Position numbers and translations under genes: made by a program. A stretch of DNA of 64,000 nt from Silene conica. Its lineage: Eukaryota > Streptophyta > Magnoliopsida > Caryophyllales > Caryophyllaceae. The notes below the pieces were generated by a model. It had not been told where the DNA came from and made no database searches. It saw nothing but the letters and a program-made list of their open reading frames with translations. The DNA is taken from NCBI GenBank assembly GCA_029255685.2, contig CM055314.2, positions 38,322,790 to 38,386,789 on the forward strand. The letters run 5' to 3'. Numbering within the stretch: position 1 is the first letter of the stretch; the number at the start of each line of letters is the position of its first letter. Of the stretch, positions 9,761 to 20,899 are shown piece by piece.

Positions 9761-10577
9761 GTGTGTGTATTGATTGGTATATACTTGCCTGAGTAGGGGT
9801 ACTGTGTTATATACTTGCTGAATGTTTTGGTATATAGGTTATGTCTTAAGTTGACCGCTGAACCTTATACTTGTTGATTGTTTAGTATCTGCTTGCCTAG
9901 TAACGGTACGGTGTCAGATCTCGATGTTTGTGACGATGTTTAAGATGATATTGAATGATGAGTCTGATGTTTGACTTTAGTATTGTTCGTCCAAGGCATT
10001 GGACGACTCTTAGTCCGGTTTCGTAAACGGTTTGGATTGAAAGACCCCCCGGCCGGGTAACCGGAAGGGAAACCGGCTCTCCTTCCAAATAGTTTCCGAA
10101 GTTGGTTGAGAGCCTCTGCATGGTATTGCATGATGTTATGAAAGTTGAGTTATCGAGACTTGTGTGCTTCACATGATTGTTTATGTTGGAGTATAATGCT
10201 TGCTTATATGTTCGGTGTTGTATGACATTAGGTGGCTATGAGAGCTCTAGTCACTCCCCACTGACTGTGGCGCACATGTTGTGTGTGTGTAGGTACTGGA
10301 TGCTGTTTGCAGGGGGTTACGTTGAGGCTAGCGAGCGATGATCCTATCATCGATGACTTACCCACATCGTGTAGCTAGACCTTAGACTTATGTTTCTGTC
10401 TTTTGTGCCTGTAGGGATATGCTATCCCGGGCTGCTTTTGTTTCATATCTTAAAACTTAATTATGTTTCAGTTTTGCTAAAGCACCTCGCGTGATTAGTT
10501 TGTTAAAAAGTTTTAATTCCGCTTCATTTTTAGTACTTTGTGTGATTTAAATTTCCGCTTTCGCGAGGGGTTTTACA

Positions 10578-13500
10578 GTTGGTATCAGAGCATTATTGCT
10601 CCCGACGCACTCATGTAATCCCCAACCTTAACTTGACCATTTAATCGAATAATGAATGAGAGATGGGGTAGAATTGAGGACTTAAATTGTAGTCTGTTTT
10701 GTGACTGCTTTTATTAGGTTCTAACGTGTTTGTTGATTGTCTTTGATTTTACTTTATTGTCTTCCAATCGACGAACCGTGGACTAATCCATCTGACGATG
10801 AAGACCTGAGTTCCTACCGAAGATAGAAGATTCGTGCTACTGTTGGAGAATGCTTCTAAGCCTTGAAGATACTTCTCTTTCTTCGTGCATCACCTTTTTC
10901 GATAACTCTGGATGCACATCCGTCTTTTAGAATATTTGTCTATCTTGCTTGAACAGATCTTCATATCTTTTCAGCTTAACCTTGTTGCTTGCTTTCTTAA
11001 GGTGCCCTCTAGGTAAACTTCTCTTTTATTGGATTTGGAGGAACTAGTCTTAGGACGATAACCGTAGGCTGTGTTATGAGAAATATTGTTATTTGAGGAA
11101 TAACTTAAGAGGTATCGAGAGACATGTTTTGGTGATCCAAGGGTCTAGTTGTCTATCCAATTGGGAGAGTAAAAGTGAGTGATAGGATACTTGCTTGAAG
11201 GTTGAGTTGTATACTTAATATTCGGTGGAACCTAACCTTGAGGACCATGCTTAGATCGTGAAAATATGTGGATTTAAGAGTACTGTTTAAGGAGTTAGAT
11301 AAGATACTTAAGGTTATAGAGCAACCTGAAAGAATAGGCTTAAGATGCTAATGATGATGAGTGTATGATGAAGTGAGTTAGTATCACTTGACTTAGGTGA
11401 GTGATTGAGCTGAGAAAGGCTCATTGTTGAGGAATACGAATCATTTGCTATAATAGTGGAATACTCGAAGAGGTTGAATCACTATGTGACCCTAGGTGGC
11501 TTAATAAATCTTAGCGTTTATTTATTGAAAAACTTAAGAGAAATTTGAAGTTGCACCACCAGTATGTGGATGGAATGAAGTAATTCATTGAGAGATGTAA
11601 GTTCGGAAAAACTTGATGGTTTAAAAATTGTTATCTGGTGGACAGTAGGGTAAACAAATAAAGTGGATATAGCATATAGGGAAGATGACCTGAAAGTGTT
11701 ATTGAATTGTCATTAGTGGAACTAGCAGAGATGTGACATCTCAAACTTTTGAGAATAGGTAGCCGTAATGGTGATATTGTCTGAAGGTTTGGAAGGCTTG
11801 GGTGTATAAATCGTTCGAGGAATTGTTCGGGAGAACCGACAATTGAATGACTTGATTTGAGAAGTAAGAAGTGAGAACCCCGTGAGAATAGTGAGAAACC
11901 CGCACCTTGGGAGGTTTCCGTAATCATTCCTTTCATATCGCCTCTCTCATTTCCTCTCCTTTGCTTCTCCTTCTGATCATGACATCAATTTTATTAGAGT
12001 CCATAGCCTAAAGTTCCTTACCTTGTCATCCCGTTGTTCCCCGAGTCGCTTTCTTATGTCTATCTCGGAATCTGTATCGTGTTTGTCTCTGAGGTTCATA
12101 TCTCATCTCTTCTTCCGTGAGCCTTGTTCCTTTTCATTTAGAATAGTGGCGAGATCGACCTGTTCTTGCGGTAGAGATACATGCCTTAAGGAATGCTTGG
12201 TTCTGCATTGTCAGGTTTTGGTTGAGAGAGTTGGTGGGAATAATGTTCGGGCGATGTTGGATAGCGTACCGTCTTGAGAGTTCCATGTAGGATGGATCAG
12301 TGTGTAAGTGGTAATTGTAGATTTGGAAGTACCATTTGAGGATTGGAATAGGATGCTTGGAGTTGTAGATAAATTTAGAGGAATGTACCTTGGATAATGT
12401 GGATGTGGTTAAATAGATGAAAGAGGTAAGTTAGGGCTACTTAATCTTGAGGAATTTTTGTAATGCAGAAAGGACCATATTTGAGGAACGAGAGCTTTTA
12501 GTGACAGAGTGAGAGTGTGGAGATATTTACAATTTGACTTGTGGAGTTGATTGGGTGCTTGAACCCGAATTATTTGGTGGATCTTAGTGTTTACCTAGAG
12601 AAGTACTTGGTGGACTGGTTGATGCACCATTGATAGCTGGACATATTGGAATAACTTGTTTGGGAGTGGAAACCAGTTGACTTAATAGTAATTGGGAAGT
12701 AAGATACAGCTGTCATTGAGGAATCTTAGAAATTTAATATCCAAACCTTGGGAATGATTTGGATTGGGATATTGGTAACTTACTTATCTTGAGGAATCAT
12801 GGTATTGTACGACATCGTGAGTGTATTGTAATAAAGGAATTACCGTTCAAGTGCTACTTGAGGATTTGGGAATTGTAATTTTGTTAAACCTTGTTGCGAA
12901 TGTTCATGTTATAGTAATGAGAGTGAATTTGAGGATGTTCGTTTACCCTAGGAATCTAGATAGGAGTTGAAGGCCGCTTATGAGAGGTGACGTGAGAAGC
13001 GTTGTGATAAAAGTCCCATTTTGGTTAGAGCATATTTGAGTTGTTTGAGGATAGGTTCTTCCAAAACCATAGTCAGAGTGCTTGAATTGAGAAGAGAGAG
13101 ATGAAAACCGGGCCTATGGAATCATTTGTTCTGATTCATAATATCTCTCGTGCACCGATCCTCTCCTGTGCACTTGTAAATCCGCCAAGCTACCTTCCTT
13201 TTGGTCAATTGCAACTTGTAAAATTTCGCAAACTTGCTCTTTCTGAGGATTTTGAAATAAAAAGTCGGTTTTCGAAAGGATTTTGGTTAAAGAGAACGCT
13301 TAATCTTTCAACATTGTTAGGCCTCAGTGGCAAATTTTTGGGAAATCTGGTTTTAAAGAGTTGCATATCTTGTAATTTGATTAATCTAAGCGTCGATTTG
13401 TCATTTGAACTCGTTATTGGAGACGTCTGATAACCTGAACAATGCTTACCGACACTGGATCGATCTAAAATTTTAAACTTTAATTTATTTAATTTTGGGA

Positions 13501-13712
13501 CTTGTCTCAGATTTGGAATGTCGGGCTCTTGAATGTACAACGAGAACCCCAACGTCCATTGACGAAGACTTGTGCCTTGGAAAAATCGTTTGAAATCTTT
13601 GAAAGGAATCTAAGGTTGTAAAATCAGTTAAGCGAAAACTTTGATCTGTTAACTTTGTCCTTGTTTCTGCTTTCAAGTTTCGAGGACGAAACTTTTTGAA
13701 AGATGGGGTGAT
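10578..13712 (+). other. LARD internal non-coding region
   Basis: Starts with the primer binding site (TTGGTATCAGAGC at ~10578-10591) and ends with the purine-rich GAAAGATGGGGTGAT before the 3' LTR. No gag, protease, reverse transcriptase or integrase motif was found on either strand. The longest open frames (about 100 codons) lack known motifs. Confidence 0.8.
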
Positions 13713-14685
13713 TGTAACAGCCCGTATATTTTCGTAAAGGACTATTTTATAAAATAAAGTAATTTACGGAATTTAATAATATTCAATAATAATAGTAAGT
13801 TATATTTTTAAGATTTCCGTTAAGTTTTACCTTTAAATCATTTAATCTTAAGATGCCTTGTTTATTTTGTTTTAACCCGTCTCACACTTCCGGTTCACTT
13901 AAATAAGTAAACCCGTTTGTGTTATCCAAGTCCGTTTCCTTTTAAACGGAAAAGACAATTCTAATCCCTAAAACCCTTATTGTATGTCGACATTTCATCC
14001 TTCATAAAAACAATACACTGCTTCCTTCATTTCTCCATTTCTCATCAAACCTCCAAGCTTCTTTTCGATCTTTCTCCATCATCCGTCCTTCAAATCGAGG
14101 AAGTAAGTACATTTTCGGAATCCTCATCGAATTTGCAAGCCATCCGTCACTTCCGATTTTCATTTCGTGCCACCTCAAAAATAGGCTGTTTTGGAGTAAT
14201 CCGTTTATAGCCTAGTTTTAATCGTTTTTCGTGTTGTAGGAGGAGCCCTAGAAGATCACAAGAAGGCTAGTGACGTGATTGAAGAGGAACAAGGAGCTTA
14301 ACCGCTTTAGAGGTGACTATTATGAGTAACTCGGCCTATATGTCTAAATTAGCACTATATGTGATTCGATTGTGTTTTGATGAAAGTTAGTATGTTTATT
14401 GAGTACTAATGTTCTTAATATGTTATACAAACTGATTTTGTGATGATTAGATGATGAATTTGAGGAGAAGATGAGATTTAAGTGTATACATGTTAAGATC
14501 GGTTTAATTTGGGATTTTGGTGTTAAGACATGAAATGATTGTTTGTACTCATGTTCATATGTTCATTTGATGTGGTTTACGTGCTGGAAGTATGAAATCG
14601 ATGCTTAGAAACATGTTTAGGTTGAAATGGTAAAGTATTGGAAGGATTGGATATGGCGAAAATGGGTTTTGCGTGAACAGAGGCC

Positions 14686-14986
14686 CTGAGCCGGCAGGCT
14701 GACCGGCAGCCGGTCGGCCGGCTCAGAGTCCCCCTTGTTATCTTTGCTTTTCGAAGGTTGTAGGAAAATGGGTCCCCAGCCGGTGGACCGGCAGCCGGCC
14801 GGCCGGCTGGGAGCCCCTTGTGTTGTTGTTTTAAGTTTTGCAAGAAGAGAAAGGGAAGGGGTCCCCAGCCGGTGGACCGGCAGCCGGCCGGCCGGCTGGG
14901 AGACCTTTTGTGTTGTTTTCTTTGCTGTGTCGGCTGGAGTGTAAAGACTCGCAGCCGGTTGACCGGCCGCCTGTGGCCAACCGGCT
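14686..14986. repeat. GC-rich module array, 3' LTR copy
   Basis: Same four modules as at 8831-9131, unchanged by eye. Confidence 0.85.
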
Positions 14987-15304
14987 GAGAGCCCCTGTTG
15001 ATGTTATTTGCCTTATAACTTTTGATTTTCAAGTCGGATTGCCTTGATTCTTTTTCCGTATGCTTTGTATGCATGATTAGAGTCCCCGGAGTTCGGGCGG
15101 CACTATATTGGTTCGGGAATGAAGTGAGGATAGAGACCCCCCGGTCGGGCAACCGAAAGGGAAACCGGCTCTCCCTCTTCTTAGTTCCCGGGGTCAATTA
15201 AGTGTTGAGTGATGTGATTAGAGAGTTGATCATGGTTTATTGAATAGCCTCCTTTCGGAGATTTGATTGTGGTTTATTGAATAGCCTCCTTTGGGAGATT
15301 TGGT

Positions 15305-15615
15305 TGTTGAACCACTTCGTGGGTGGTTCATTGTGTTTGTTCTGGACGAACCCATCCGTGGGTGGTTCTGTCCTCTTCGTGCGAACCCCTACGTGGGTGG
15401 TTCTGCTTTCTCCGTGTCGAACCCCTCCGTGGGTGGTTCTGATTCCTTCGTGCGAACCCCTACGTGGGTGGTTCTGCCTTCCTGACGAACCCCTCCGTGG
15501 GTGGTTCTGTCTTTCTTCGTGTTGAACCCCTCCGTGGGTGGTTCAGTGTTCTGTGTTGAACCCCTACGTGGGTGGTTCAGTGTGTTGTGGTCGAACCCCT
15601 CCGTGGGTGGTTCGC
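15305..15615 (+). repeat. Minisatellite, 3' LTR copy
   Basis: Same repeat as at 9450-9760, with the same unit order. Confidence 0.9.
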
Positions 15616-16559
15616 GTGTGTGTATTGATTGGTATATACTTGCCTGAGTAGGGGTACTGTGTTATATACTTGCTGAATGTTTTGGTATATAGGTTATGTC
15701 TTAAGTTGACCGCTGAACCTTATACTTGCTGATTGTTTAGTATCTGCTTGCCTAGTAACGGTACGGTGTCAGATCTAGATGTTTGTGACGATGTTTAAGA
15801 TGATATTGAATGATGAGTCTGATGTTTGACTTTAGTATTGTTCGTCCAAGGCATTGGACGACTCTTAGTCCGGTTTCGTAAACGGTTTGGATTGAAAGAC
15901 CCCCCGGCCGGGTAACCGGAAGGGAAACCGGCTCTCCTTCCAAATAGTTTCCGAAGTTGGTTGAGAGCCTCTGCATGGTATTGCATGATGTTATGAAAGT
16001 TGAGTTATCGAGACTTGTGTGCTTCACATGATTGTTTATGTTGGAGTATAATGCTTGCTTATATGTTCGGTGTTGTATGACATTAGGTGGCTATGAGAGC
16101 TCTAGTCACTCCCCACTGACTGTGGCGCACATGTTGTGTGTGTGTAGGTACTGGATGCTGTTTGCAGGGGGTTACGTTGAGGCTAGCGAGCGATGATCCT
16201 ATCATCGATGACTTACCCACATCGTGTAGCTAGACCTTAGACTTATGTTTCTGTCTTTTGTGCCTGTAGGGATATGCTATCCCGGGCTGCTTTTGTTTCA
16301 TATCTTAAAACTTAATTATGTTTCAGTTTTGCTAAAGCACCTCGCGTGATTAGTTTGTTAAAAAGTTTTAATTCCGCTGCATTTTTAGTACTTTGTGTGA
16401 TTTAAATTTCCGCTTTCGCGAGGGGTTTTACAGACCTGTTTGCAGGTCTAGCAACAAACCAGTACTCACCAGATTGGCGACAGAATCCCTGCTAGAGGGT
16501 AGAAAATGGGACTGCAATAAAGGAAATAGAAAAACAGTTTCGTACCAATCCGATAAGAT

Positions 16560-16712
16560 TTAAATTCGACTAATGTCACGACCAACAAGGATGGTAGTAA
16601 CCCAGTTAATAGCTACATAGAAACGGTTCCTCCAGCTTATGACCCGAGTAAGATATGCAGACCGCCAGATAAACCAGCTCGGGAAACCTTTCAGTGACAA
16701 CCCTTTAGCATC
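16560..16712 (-). pseudogene. Captured last exon of an NDA-type alternative NADH dehydrogenase
   Basis: Minus strand, after a TTGTTCAG acceptor: [20 protein letters not shown], then [12 protein letters not shown] and GRDISRI followed by TAA. This is the conserved C-terminus of plant type II NAD(P)H dehydrogenases of the internal NDA group (mitochondrial inner membrane, rotenone-insensitive NADH oxidation). The exon is open to its natural stop, but I could not recognise the upstream exons with the FAD and NADH folds in the degraded sequence to the right. It lies just right of the LARD, in CACTA-2. Confidence 0.85.
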
Positions 16713-17971
16713 CTGAACAAGTTTAACAGTACTTTATAAGTGTAACAGCCAGCGGCTCGTATAGGAAAGCAATTTCAGATGTAAGGTGAACGTCACGGGA
16801 CGCCTTTTACCCTTAACTTTAAGTAAGAGAAGACGTCGGAAAGAAGAAGAAGAAAGAGCTCAACTGGCAAGGAGCAATCGGGGATGGCTCGAACTACTCA
16901 AGAGCAGTACCTGAAAAGAAAGAAACCTTACTTGTACTTGTTAGAGAAATAGTCATTACAGTTAACTATAAGGCCAGTACTTACTAAATTATTATCCAAC
17001 GATGTTATTCTCAGAAACACCATAAATAAAACCTTGTGCTGCATTTTCATAACACAGTCAATGTTCTCAATTCTAAGTCATACAGGAAGAGGAGAATCCC
17101 ATACCTCTAATATGCTAAACCAGCAAACCAGAGAGTACAACTAGACATAACAGACGCCACAATGCTAAAAAAACAACAGACCGGACTCTACTGCAGAACA
17201 GTACACCAGACAGAAGCGCAAAACAGACTCAGAAACTGGAATCCTGCAAACCTATAGAGTATAGCAGACCAACAGAACAGTTACAGACCCCCCCCAGACA
17301 TAAAGACCAGCAGAAGAGACGCTATACAACTGAACACAACAAACAAAAAGACCAAACTCCTAAGACAGACAGAGTAACAGACTCCACAGCAATAAGTAGT
17401 GGAGTAAACCTGCAACAACAGAACCAAGAAAAGCGGCTGGCAGCCGTGATGCGGCATGTAGCAACAACTAACGAACATCAGCAATAAGTAACAACATCAG
17501 TTCAACAGCTAGAATAACATAGCAGCACCAGTTTTGCACTAGTACTGGAGTATACCTAAGTAGTGCAGTAACAGACTCCACAGCAATAATTAGTAGACTA
17601 TACCTGCACCAGAACCAAGAAAACTCCACAGTAGTAAACACCACTGACAGAATGTTGGTCTGCACATACTGTTGCTATATAACTCAGCATATAAGATCAA
17701 ACTTTTTTTTCAAATTAAAATTCAAATCATTATCAATACCCAAAAAGAGACATGATCGTAATTGTGATAGTATTCGTTGCAAACTAGTTCATAAAGTTTT
17801 TGTAAACAAAAAAACTAATATAAGGGACTATAATCTATTTAAGATAACCGAAACAAATTTTTCACGAGGACTATAGGAAGACTGCAGGTGTTCCAAGAAT
17901 GACGTGGCACAGTTAGTCGCAACATCTGATCTGATCTGCAATGCTCTGCAGAATGACATTCAAACTCAGTA
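16713..17971. other. CACTA-2 interior between the NDA-like exon and the transposase
   Basis: Possibly includes eroded NDA-like exons near 16750-16910 (not proven). 17705-17885 is a direct repeat, about 80 percent identical, of 5700-5850 near the left end of the same transposon. The rest (17080-17650) is a CAG/ACA-rich low-complexity stretch without coding signal. Confidence 0.45.
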
Positions 17972-18907
17972 TTAATACAAGTTCATTTGAGGCAACCAGA
18001 GAGGATTAAGCCAAGCTTTCCCATCTGCTGGGTGTCGTAGATGTCCATCTTTTAAACGATGTTCAGCATGCCATGTCATATACTTGGCAGTTTCAGCGCA
18101 CATATAAATTCTTTGCAGCCTTGGTTTTAGTGGAAAATGCCATAAAACCTTTGCAGGTATACGGCGACATTTTCTTGACGATTCACCGGCCTCATTCCCT
18201 TCATATTGTTTCCACTTTGAGGCATGACAAACGTGACACTCGTTGGCATACTCATATTCTTTCCAAAACAACATACAATCATTAGGACATGCATATATCT
18301 TCTTATAATCAAGTCCTAGGTCTCGTACAAACTTCTTAGCCTCATTGAAGTTAGTAGGCAAGTTTGCATCTGGGACCATGTCCTTCAATAGTTTTAACAG
18401 AGCATCCAACGCTATATTACTAATTCCATGTTCTGTCTTATACTGAAAAAGTCGAATGATGAAAGAAATCTTAGAATATTTCTTACAACCGGGATATAAC
18501 TCTTGTTTACCTTCTTCTACTAACCTATAAAATTTTTCTGCTTCTTTATTGGGACCATTACGTGCATTAGGAAATCCCTCAAAGGTCGTACGGAATGTAT
18601 CATGTAACAACTCATTAGTATCATACTGAAAACTAGGCCCTTCATCCTCTGTATAAGATTCTGTAGATATTTGATCTTCTCCATGAAAGACCCACACATC
18701 ATATTTTTCAACAAAACCAAGTGCTTTGAGATGATCAAACACTTCATGTCGTCGTAACCAGTAACGATTTTTACACCGTTTGCACGGACATCTTATTTGA
18801 CCCCCTAGATTTGCTTTCGAAAAAGATGCATCTAAAAATTCAATGACTCCATTTTCGTAGTCAGATAATCGTCTAGGTAAATACATCCAACTTCTATCTT
18901 TCCTCAT
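17972..18907 (-). pseudogene. CACTA TNP2-like transposase, N-terminal part
   Basis: From the methionine at 18907 the frame reads RSWMYLPRRLSDYENGV, the transposase-associated domain (PF13963 type) with a C-x2-C pair (CPCKRC), then CPNDCMLFWKEYE, PLKPRLQRIYM and LRHPADGKAW of the TNP2 domain (PF02992 type). It ends at about 311 residues, where full TNP2 proteins run 700-1000, so the catalytic acidic residues further on are absent. The 323-codon frame has an earlier methionine at 18943; MRKDRSW fits the family start better. TNP2 binds and cuts the TIRs of its own family. This is the only transposase piece of CACTA-2, and its strand and place near one TIR are as expected. Confidence 0.92.
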
Positions 18908-18943
18908 AACTCGAAGTCTGGAATGAATTAAAATGCTAAGCAA

Positions 18944-19959
18944 TATTTCTCACAAAAAACAAACAAATAAATTATGGAAAATTCACATGGTATTAATATA
19001 TGCTGATATCAATATTGGTATTATTATTCAAAGTTAGAAATAAAAGAAACCAACTCAAACTGATGAAAAAATGTAACATCACTCGAACAAATTAATACCT
19101 AACCTCTACTCGAACAAATTCACAAAAACCAAACAAATACTCGAACAAATTTACAATGAACTAACAATAATATAAATGGAAAAACATATACTCAGAACAA
19201 ATTCACAATTAACAAACATATACTCGAACAAATTCACAATGAACTAACAATAATATAAATGGAAAAACAAATACTCAAAGAAAATTCCAGTGTCGTCGGT
19301 ATTATTAATCTCAATTATTTAATTAATAACAACAACAATTGATCAAACAAATTAAATCAACAGTTAATTTATATAATTAAAAGCAATAAAAAACATCAAT
19401 TACCTTTCAATACAAGCAGTATGCGGAACTCAATACCAAATTTGATGCGGATATGAAAATTCCAATTTGATGGCGGCAGATGACGATGAGAGACGAGGGT
19501 TTTGATATGGGTTTTTCGCTACAATCCAACCACCGCTAAAATTCTGAAATTTGGAAAGTCCGCGCGCGCAGAGGCATTAGAATTAGAATTTTAATTTAAT
19601 TATTTCCATTATCCACCGCTTACATGCATCAGTAATAATGTTTTTGATTAATAATGTTTTTGATTAGTTAATTACATTTAATTTCTAGTATTATTTTATT
19701 AAGTCTCTTTTACATATAGTTTTGAGAACGTATATGTAAAGCGGTTTTACATTATATTAACACAATATAATATTTTAAAACGGATCGGATATGTGACCTG
19801 CACCCGAATAATGACCCATTATTTCACAAGTACGGTTTTCAGAACGGTATGGTATATGTCAAAATTTAAAATTGCGCTAAAAATACATTATCACATTTCA
19901 CAGGTACGATTTTGCGCCTAACACCAAAATAAAATAAAAATAATTAATTTATAAAGATT
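18944..19959. other. CACTA-2 sequence upstream of the transposase
   Basis: AT-rich, probably the TNP2 promoter and 5' leader. Tandem CTCGAACAAATTCACAA-like units at 19078-19280. No further gene seen. Confidence 0.5.
19078..19280. repeat. Short tandem repeats upstream of TNP2
   Basis: Six to seven copies of a word like ACTCGAACAAATTCACAA, with a longer ~70-bp unit (holding CTAACAATAATATAAATGG) repeated twice. Confidence 0.75.
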
Positions 19960-20145
19960 TTGTATCTTCGATGGCAACATTTGGATAGAAGTGTTGCATT
20001 ATATAATATTAAGTGCAACACTTATGGAATAATGTTGCAAAAAATGTGCATATGCAACGTTTTTAAGCAAAGTGTTGCATAAGTTTTATATCAATTCTAA
20101 ATTGCAACATAAAACAAAAGTGTTGCACATAAAATGTTGCAATAG
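19960..20145. repeat. CACTA-2 right subterminal repeats
   Basis: Copies of the TGTTGCA / GCAACA word matching the left end. Confidence 0.85.
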
Positions 20146-20166
20146 GCTCAATTTGTAGTAGTGGTG

Positions 20167-20899
20167 GTTTCCCCGACTAGAGAGTAACTTAACTGATAAA
20201 ACGAATCTGTATTCGAGCATGGCCATGCATTTCAGTTACTACTCCTCGAGTGGCCCTGAGAAATGATAAAATCCTGATAAGGGTTTGGATATTTCCCCCA
20301 ACTCGAATCCTGCCGATGTAAGCGCCACATGAAATAACCCAGAAAAAATCCTCTTGGCCCCTGTTACGGAAGACCGTGGGAAAGAAACCAAAGTTGCCCA
20401 AAATCTGCCTGAATCTCAAGAGACAGTTGAAAGTCAAAAGACTCGACTCTAAGGAACACTATGGAGATCCTATCCACGACATGGCACCCAATGTTATAAA
20501 ACATTTAGGACTCCATAACGTTGTCACGGGGTGTCCTACAAGATATCCGTATATCTCGCCTTTGTGATTGGTCAGTCAACTGTTTGACTTATGGCTCGGT
20601 GAACCCACCATCAGCTCAAGTGGGTAATCAAGGACCAAAACGATGTAATGTTATTCAGTTCACTTTGTGGTGTTCAAAATTGGCGTACAATTCCACATGA
20701 AAAACAAAACATTATATATCATAACAATGAGGTTGAATAGAGTACACGAGAAAATGAATTATTACATGAATTCATAAAAGAGTACTACAACATAGGAACA
20801 CATCTGATTCCCATGGAATTAATGTGCCCTTCATGCTTATCACGTGGTAATGCTTTTGTGAGAGGATCAGCTATGTTGTCATCCGTAGCGATCTTATCA
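20167..20899 (-). other. Copia-A 3' non-coding sequence
   Basis: Lies between the RNase H end and the CACTA-2 insertion. No coding signal was found; it continues at 5251 across CACTA-2. Confidence 0.5.

Larger units (their letters stand above)
7856..10577 (+). repeat. LARD 5' LTR
   Basis: TGTAACAGCCCG ... GGGGTTTTACA. It contains a GC-rich module array (8831-9131) and a minisatellite (9450-9760). Its minus-strand open frames are chance products of the GC-rich modules. Confidence 0.93.
7856..16432 (+). mobile_element. LARD-type non-coding LTR retrotransposon (Gypsy-derived)
   Basis: Two LTRs of about 2.72 kb (7856-10577, 13713-16432) flank 3.1 kb with no gag or pol. A tRNA-Met primer site (TTGGTATCAGAGC) directly follows the 5' LTR. 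GACCT flanks both ends (7851-7855, 16433-16437). The sequence before the 3' LTR, TTTCGAGGACGAAAC, is the usual 3' end of chromovirus (Tekay/Del) Gypsy elements, so a Gypsy origin is inferred. About ten differences between the LTRs by eye (about 0.35 percent) suggest an age in the order of 0.1-0.2 million years at a common grass rate. Structurally it looks whole; it must rely on proteins from another element. Confidence 0.93.
13713..16432 (+). repeat. LARD 3' LTR
   Basis: Nearly identical to 7856-10577 (about ten differences over 2.72 kb by eye). It holds the second copies of the GC-rich module array (14686-14986) and the minisatellite (15305-15615). Confidence 0.93.
5252..20163. mobile_element. 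CACTA-2, large CACTA (En/Spm) transposon
   Basis: The left end reads CACTACTACAAAATGAGCC and the right end is its inverted match with one mismatch over 28 bases. GTG flanks both sides (5249-5251 and 20164-20166), the 3-bp duplication expected for CACTA. Subterminal arrays of a GCAACAC/ATGTTGC word lie at 5275-5640 and 19960-20145. It holds a partial TNP2 transposase, exons of two host genes and, nested within it, the LARD at 7856-16432; without the LARD it is about 6.3 kb. The transposase is partial, so it would need a partner for movement. The termini and TSD are seen directly. Confidence 0.95.

Noticed and set aside
16800-16920. Further NDA-like exons right of 16712
   Set aside because: Some words fit weakly, but no frame gives a convincing match; noted only as possible eroded sequence.
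20376-20567. Short plus-strand open frames opposite Copia-A (20376, 20813, 21148, 24164)
   Set aside because: Antisense shadows of the minus-strand gag-pol or of its 3' non-coding region.
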